This document shows, piece after piece, positions 60,558 to 64,000 of a stretch of DNA of 64,000 nt (position 1 is the first letter of the stretch; each line of letters starts with the position of its first letter). Origin of the DNA: Gonocerus acuteangulatus (lineage: Eukaryota; Arthropoda; Insecta; Hemiptera; Coreidae); the NCBI GenBank assembly GCA_946811695.1, contig OX328123.1, positions 31,089,399-31,153,398 of the forward strand, written 5' to 3'. The notes under the pieces are model-generated. The model did no database searches and was not told the DNA's origin. It was given only the letters and a program-made list of their open reading frames with translations. Position numbers and translations under genes: made by a program.

Positions 60558-63500
60558 TATGTATATATTAAGTTGCTCCTGAAGAGGCGTCAAGAGACGT
60601 GAAACATGTAGAGTGAAAAATAAAGCATATAAAGTGAAGTTGAAGAGTTTTATATATGCATGACCTTCCGCCTAGTTAAATAATATATTGAAAGAAAAAA
60701 GGGTCACAATTTTATAATATAAAAGAATTATTAACAAATCATTAATGACCAAAATCAGATTACAATAGTGTAAAAGTAATTTCTACTGCTGTATGTACCT
60801 AAAACTTTCTTCTCCAATGTCTTTGAGATCCTTCCAGACTGAGCTTCATTCTCGAGGAAGTCTGTGAATTTCTGAAGAGAGTCTTGGGCTTCAGGGCTTC
60901 CTATGTATAGACAAGCAATTTAAAATTAGTTAAAATTGTGTCTTATAAATTATTAATTATTTAAATATTAATTATTCATAAGGCATGTGAAGGTAAAAAA
61001 AAGTCCGACTTGCAGGAACTGCGTCATCTTAGCGCGGTTCCCTATATCTTGAAGAAGTGGAGTAGATTAGGCATGACAAATAACAGGAAACTGACAGTAG
61101 CCAACTTACACAGAAGCGGATAATTCTTAATCCTTATTCTTGAGGAAGGCTGAATAAGTCAATACAATTATGTACTAAAAACGTACTCACTCTACGAATA
61201 CTGCTCAGCAGGCTCTATAACAAACAACCGAAAATTCGTTGTCATTTTAAGTTCCTTGTTTTACTAGCAAATTCGTTAAATAATCAACTGTAAATATGTG
61301 CTTCATGGCAAATAAAAGTTCATTCTCTCGTGGGTTAAATCTTTTTATAAAATAAGAAATAATGATAACTTCAGTTGTAGCAGGAGGAAGGTTATATAGA
61401 TAGGAGAATTCTAAACAAACCTATGTATACGCCATCATGGTTAGCCACAGCCATCTTGATTTCCACAGCTATTCCAAACGTATTACCTATGCCTTTTACC
61501 GTTTCTTAGCTTATTTTACTACAATACTAATTTTACTGATAAATGCAATTTAAAACAAAAAACAACCAATTAAAAAGTGAGATAAACAAATAGAAAAACC
61601 CTTTCAAAACAACAAAACAAACACTTTTTAAGTTATAAGCGCTTATATCTCTGATTGACGTTGTCCCATCGAATAATGCTTCAGAACCTTTTTTGTAGAG
61701 AATTTAGTAAGCATTCGAATGGTTGCCTTCCACTTACCATGATTTCCCAACCGTTATCGAGATATTTACGAAAAATGTATGAAGATCCGAAAACTTTTCA
61801 TTTCTATTAATACAATTTTTTTTTCGCATACTTCCTTAACTCCAAATACAACCAAAATTTAAACATCTCAGTTGGGATTAATTTCCAAGATGTAGAAAAA
61901 ATTTCAATTGAATCCCGCGATTTTAAGTACCCACAATAAAATAATGACATGCGAAAACATTGATTCCACTTTTCTCAAAAACGGTTACAGATATCGCCTT
62001 AAAAATGGTTTCACTCGTTTTCCTATGTTAAGAAACCTATAAAAGAAGTACCTGGAAGCATATGAACTCAAAAATGTAAGCGTTACGATTTTTTTGCACG
62101 AATTTCGCCCCAAACGCCATCTTACTTTGGGAGGATTCTGCTGGCTAACGAACTTGACCTTTCAAATAAGAAGACAGATTTTTGTACCAAATTTCATCAA
62201 AATTGGACCATTTTTGAGCTTGCTAGAGCGTTAACAGACAAGCATGTATATATATATAAAATATACACACACAAATTTGAACCACTTTTATTTTCGTGAT
62301 CTATGGGGTCTGAAACGAGAAAGTGTCTGGTCGGCACGTCCGGATCGCGCCGTGAGGTCAATCTCATAAGCGGGTTCTCCCTATGGAGATAGGGAGGAAC
62401 TACGCTAAAAGATCTACATCTTGAATTTACAGACTATAAAGAAGCATTTGTCAGTGTAAAAAGAGCAGCCGTATAATTCTTGAGGAATATGGCATACCTC
62501 TGAATCTGATTAGGCTTTTTAAAAATGACTTTACCAAAACCATTGCTAAGGTTATGATTGGAAACAGAGTGGGAGATGCCGTTGATGTCATCCCTGGAGT
62601 AAGATAAGGTGGGGCATTATGAGTTACACTGTTCAATTTGGCCTTACAATCCGCAGTTAAAGGGACTACGAGTATTAAAGTTGGAACGTTACCCAAAAGA
62701 CCTGCTGATGATTTGTTTATTATGGCCAGAAGTGAAGCAGCACCTAAAAAAGCATTTGATATTATAGTAATTACAGTATGCAGGGTTGGGCTCACCATAA
62801 AGCGGGGGGGAAATTATTTTGTTTAGAGCCTTCTGCTCAAATTCAGGAATATAAATATGCTTTAGGTCCAACTGACAAACCTATGCAATGTAATGTATAA
62901 CATATAGTCTTCTTTTTCGTACATGGCCACTGTGCATGCGCGAACGCCAGGGGAGAATTTTTTGGGACACCTTTATGGAACGCCTTTGTCCACCCGACAA
63001 ACCTATGTAATGTACTCTATGACATATAGGCATCTTTTTCGTACATATCAACTGCGCAAGCGCGAATGCCAGCGGACATTTTTTTTCTAACGGTTTTTCC
63101 CAGTTTAGTCACCTCAAAGCATATTTATGCTAAAACAAAATATAAGGAACTGAAAATGGCAAATGAACAAACTGGACTAAGAAACAACATCTCCTTGTTC
63201 AAATACAACTTTCAAAGTCTGTCTAGTTTCACTTACCTAAGCTCCTCGATCAACAAGGAAAAAAGGATTAGCCATGAAATAAAATACCATAATAATGGCT
63301 GGCAATAGGGCAAATGTCTTGCTCCTCAAATTGAAACTTTTCTCAAGGAGACCAAACTGGAGCTGTAAAATACTCTTATCAAACCGGTTGGTACGTATGG
63401 ATAAGAAAACTTCCATCGACTGAGGGTTTTTGAAAGAAGAATTATTAGGAGGATATTGATGGAAAATGGAAGATTAAGAATAATGCAGAAATTGCAGCCA

Positions 63501-63960
63501 TGTTGAAAAAAACAGTACATATTTAATTTTCTAAAAGTGGGTAGAATGTTTTTGGCAGGTCCTATTTTGAGAATGAACGAAGAAAGGATGCTGAAGAGGA
63601 TACTGGGCATGACAATCGTGGGAAAAATAGAATGTCCAAGAAGCCATTGGAAAGACGAGGTAGCAGGAGATGCTGCTAAACTGGTTGTAAAAAACTGGAA
63701 GAATGCTGCCAAGGACTGCATCAGATGGAAGGACCAGAGTCACAAATACCTGTAGTGCCTTGGAGTTAGTACGTAACTAAGGAAGGAATGTGTACGTGGA
63801 AGGAAATGGGTGTTCTTACCCCTTGAGAGTGATTGACGGAACATGATCTTTGCCAGCTGGTAGATAATCTCTTCCAAAGAATACTCATTATACATTAGAT
63901 CAGCCATCTTAACTCTCTCAACAAGCTCTTCGTAGTCTTCTTCAGTCATTCCTTGAAGAG
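57698..63960 (-). CDS. Unrecognised helical protein, last four exons
   Basis: Four minus-strand exons (63960-63820, 60900-60799, 59419-59309, 57801-57698) have GT..AG borders and fit one frame through three consecutive phase-1 junctions. The gene runs off the right edge; the 5' exons are not in the window. The visible ~152 residues are charged and probably helical: MTEEDYEELVERVKMADLMY, LEEIIYQLAKIMFRQSL, LQKFTDFLENEAQSG, VVIASLSDVLTQNPELVGVA. The C-terminal tail is basic then acidic (HRFKGKKE, LQENEKKSN). No membrane segment or catalytic motif is visible. I do not recognise the family. Introns hold two Helentron copies, a Penelope end and a broken reverse transcriptase. Confidence 0.8.
57997..58155 (+). 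repeat. SINE-A copy, tail decayed
   Basis: GGTCTCCCCATGGTCTAGTGG (A box), GAGTTCGATTCCTACC (B box), CATCTCATGGCTCG, GCACCATGGATGTCGG and TTGATGTGCCAT; no A-run remains. Confidence 0.85.
58140..59095 (-). mobile_element. Helentron-like type I, decayed copy
   Basis: The minus strand shows GGTGGTTCAAATTCG near 58945, the TTAACCAGAAAAATCC block, and a 3' end AACAGAACTGCACTAACATC near 58150. The left hairpin region (59020-59095) is rearranged but keeps GGAGGGAGGGATTCCTCC-type words. Confidence 0.6.
59102..59145 (+). repeat. Decayed 5S-SINE-type tail module
   Basis: GGTTGGTAACCTTCAGGTAG and GCTGGTGCTGGTAGCC resemble the AACCTGTAGATAGCCCGGCG-type tail of the SINE at 35726. A similar piece is at 43148-43180. 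Confidence 0.4.
59309..59419 (-). CDS. Exon (VVIASLSDVLTQNPELVGVA...)
   Basis: Acceptor CCACTTTCAG, donor GTCAGT, 111 bp, completes Asp codon G|AT. Confidence 0.8.
59683..60155 (+). repeat. Helentron-like type II, decayed copy
   Basis: TCCTAAGGAAAGTAGCTTTT and CACTCATGAAAGAATTTTTG at the left, GGGTTTACTCAAGAAC in the middle and ATGGAGCTCCTGCAC at the right correspond in order to type II copies. Confidence 0.55.
60491..60549. repeat. (TA)n microsatellite
   Basis: About 59 bp of TA directly before a Penelope-like end. Confidence 0.95.
60575..60614 (+). ncRNA. Hammerhead-like motif in Penelope-like end
   Basis: Order: GCTC, CTGAAGA, stem II GCGTC/GACGT with AAGA loop, GAAAC, palindrome ACATGT, GTA, GAGT. 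Same layout as 11685-11725, with a different loop and one G-U change in stem I. The sequence continues to GACCTTCCGCC near 60662, as the other copy does (GACCTTCTGCC). Activity untested. Confidence 0.35.
60799..60900 (-). CDS. Exon (SPEAQDSLQKFTDFLENEAQ...)
   Basis: Acceptor CTATACATAG (short pyrimidine content), donor GTACAT, 102 bp. Phase fits both neighbours. Confidence 0.75.
   Translation of the reverse strand, partial: EALKPKTLFRNSQTSSRMKLSLEGSQRHWRRKF
61003..62406 (-). mobile_element. Helentron-like type I, complete copy
   Basis: On the minus strand it starts at 62406 with AGCGTAGTTCCTCCCT, folding with AGGGAGAACCCGCT. It ends GGAACCGCGCTAAGATGACG, CAGTTCCTGCAAGTCGGAC at 61003. Flanks are A-runs on the plus strand (62407-62410 and 60994-61002), again an oligo-T target. 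Internal words GTAACGCTTACATTTTTGAG and GGTGGTTCAAATTTGTG match 7276-8871. Confidence 0.65.
62430..63755 (+). pseudogene. Non-LTR endonuclease-reverse transcriptase remnant
   Basis: Broken plus-strand frames keep the order of a LINE RT: FTDYKEAFVSV, YGIPLNLIRLFKNDF, GNRVGDAV...PGVR, VTLFNLALQS, PADDLFIMAR (ADD box), then NFQSLSSFTYLSSSINKE, and a C-terminal part MLKRILGM to NWKNAAKDCIRWKD ending at a stop near 63753. At least four stops or frameshifts interrupt it. The endonuclease and early RT are missing. It lies antisense in an intron of the right-hand gene. Confidence 0.75.
62870..63075. repeat. Two ~115-bp direct repeats inside the RT remnant
   Basis: CCAACTGACAAACCTATGCA / CACCCGACAAACCTATGTA, CATATAG, CTTTTTCGTACAT and GCGCAAGCGCGAAYGCCAG occur at 62868-62960 and 62990-63075. 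They separate two RT parts. Confidence 0.7.
63820..63960 (-). CDS. Exon (MTEEDYEELVERVKMADLMY...)
   Basis: Acceptor TTTTAATTGCAG, donor GTAAGA, 141 bp, 2 + 46 codons + 1. Confidence 0.8.
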
Positions 63961-64000
63961 CTGCAATTAAAATGGAAATTGAATATAATAACTATGGAAG

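Overview
The window is AT-rich, intron-rich nuclear DNA from an arthropod, most likely an insect. Support comes from split genes with GT..AG introns, an invertebrate-type PHAF1 (UPF0183) homologue, tRNA- and 5S-derived SINEs, and many insect-style transposons (Ty3/gypsy with tRNA-Lys primer, piggyBac, hAT, PIF/Harbinger, pogo/jerky, Penelope-like, Helitron and Helentron-like). I cannot name the species. Nothing here is bacterial; there are no operons or CRISPR arrays.

Host genes. (1) 3145-5567, minus strand: the last three exons of an unrecognised protein with one transmembrane segment. (2) 18890-46325, plus strand: nine in-phase exons of PHAF1 (C16orf70/CG7083 family), ending in a stop; the 5' exons were not found. 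(3) 57698-63960, minus strand: the last four exons of an unrecognised acidic, helical protein, running off the right edge. Most of the remaining DNA is transposon, much of it in the introns of these genes.

Layout. 1-2026: non-LTR retrotransposon ORF on the minus strand, open for 675 codons and cut by the window edge. 2131-3140: Helitron-like repeat with a ~120-bp minisatellite. 5868-8967: TIR elements, one split by a Helentron-like element. 9258-11617: Helitron split by a Harbinger. 11618-16270: Penelope-like element split by a Helentron-like element that itself contains a pogo/jerky transposon and a GC-rich TIR element. 17511-24200: first PHAF1 exons with SINE, hAT and piggyBac MITE insertions. 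24448-33905: a young, apparently intact Ty3/gypsy retrotransposon inside a Helentron-like element, with its left flank duplicated and a third LTR. 35726-35924: a chimeric 5S-rRNA-derived SINE. 36737-41860: four transposons nested in one another. 42930-49740: Helentron, SINE, Helitron and TIR elements around the PHAF1 3' end. 49741-57690: AT-rich intergenic DNA with few features. 57698-63960: the third gene with Helentron copies and a broken reverse transcriptase in its introns.

Most interesting observations: the gypsy gag and pol lie in one frame separated by a single UGA in a UGA-CUA readthrough context; a repeat family whose exact ends and oligo-T target are shown by two reconstructable empty sites; a 5S SINE whose tail combines modules of two other SINE families in the window; hammerhead-like motifs with palindromic stem III next to Penelope-like sequence; and a LINE ORF without frameshifts whose endonuclease lacks the expected Asp-His pair.
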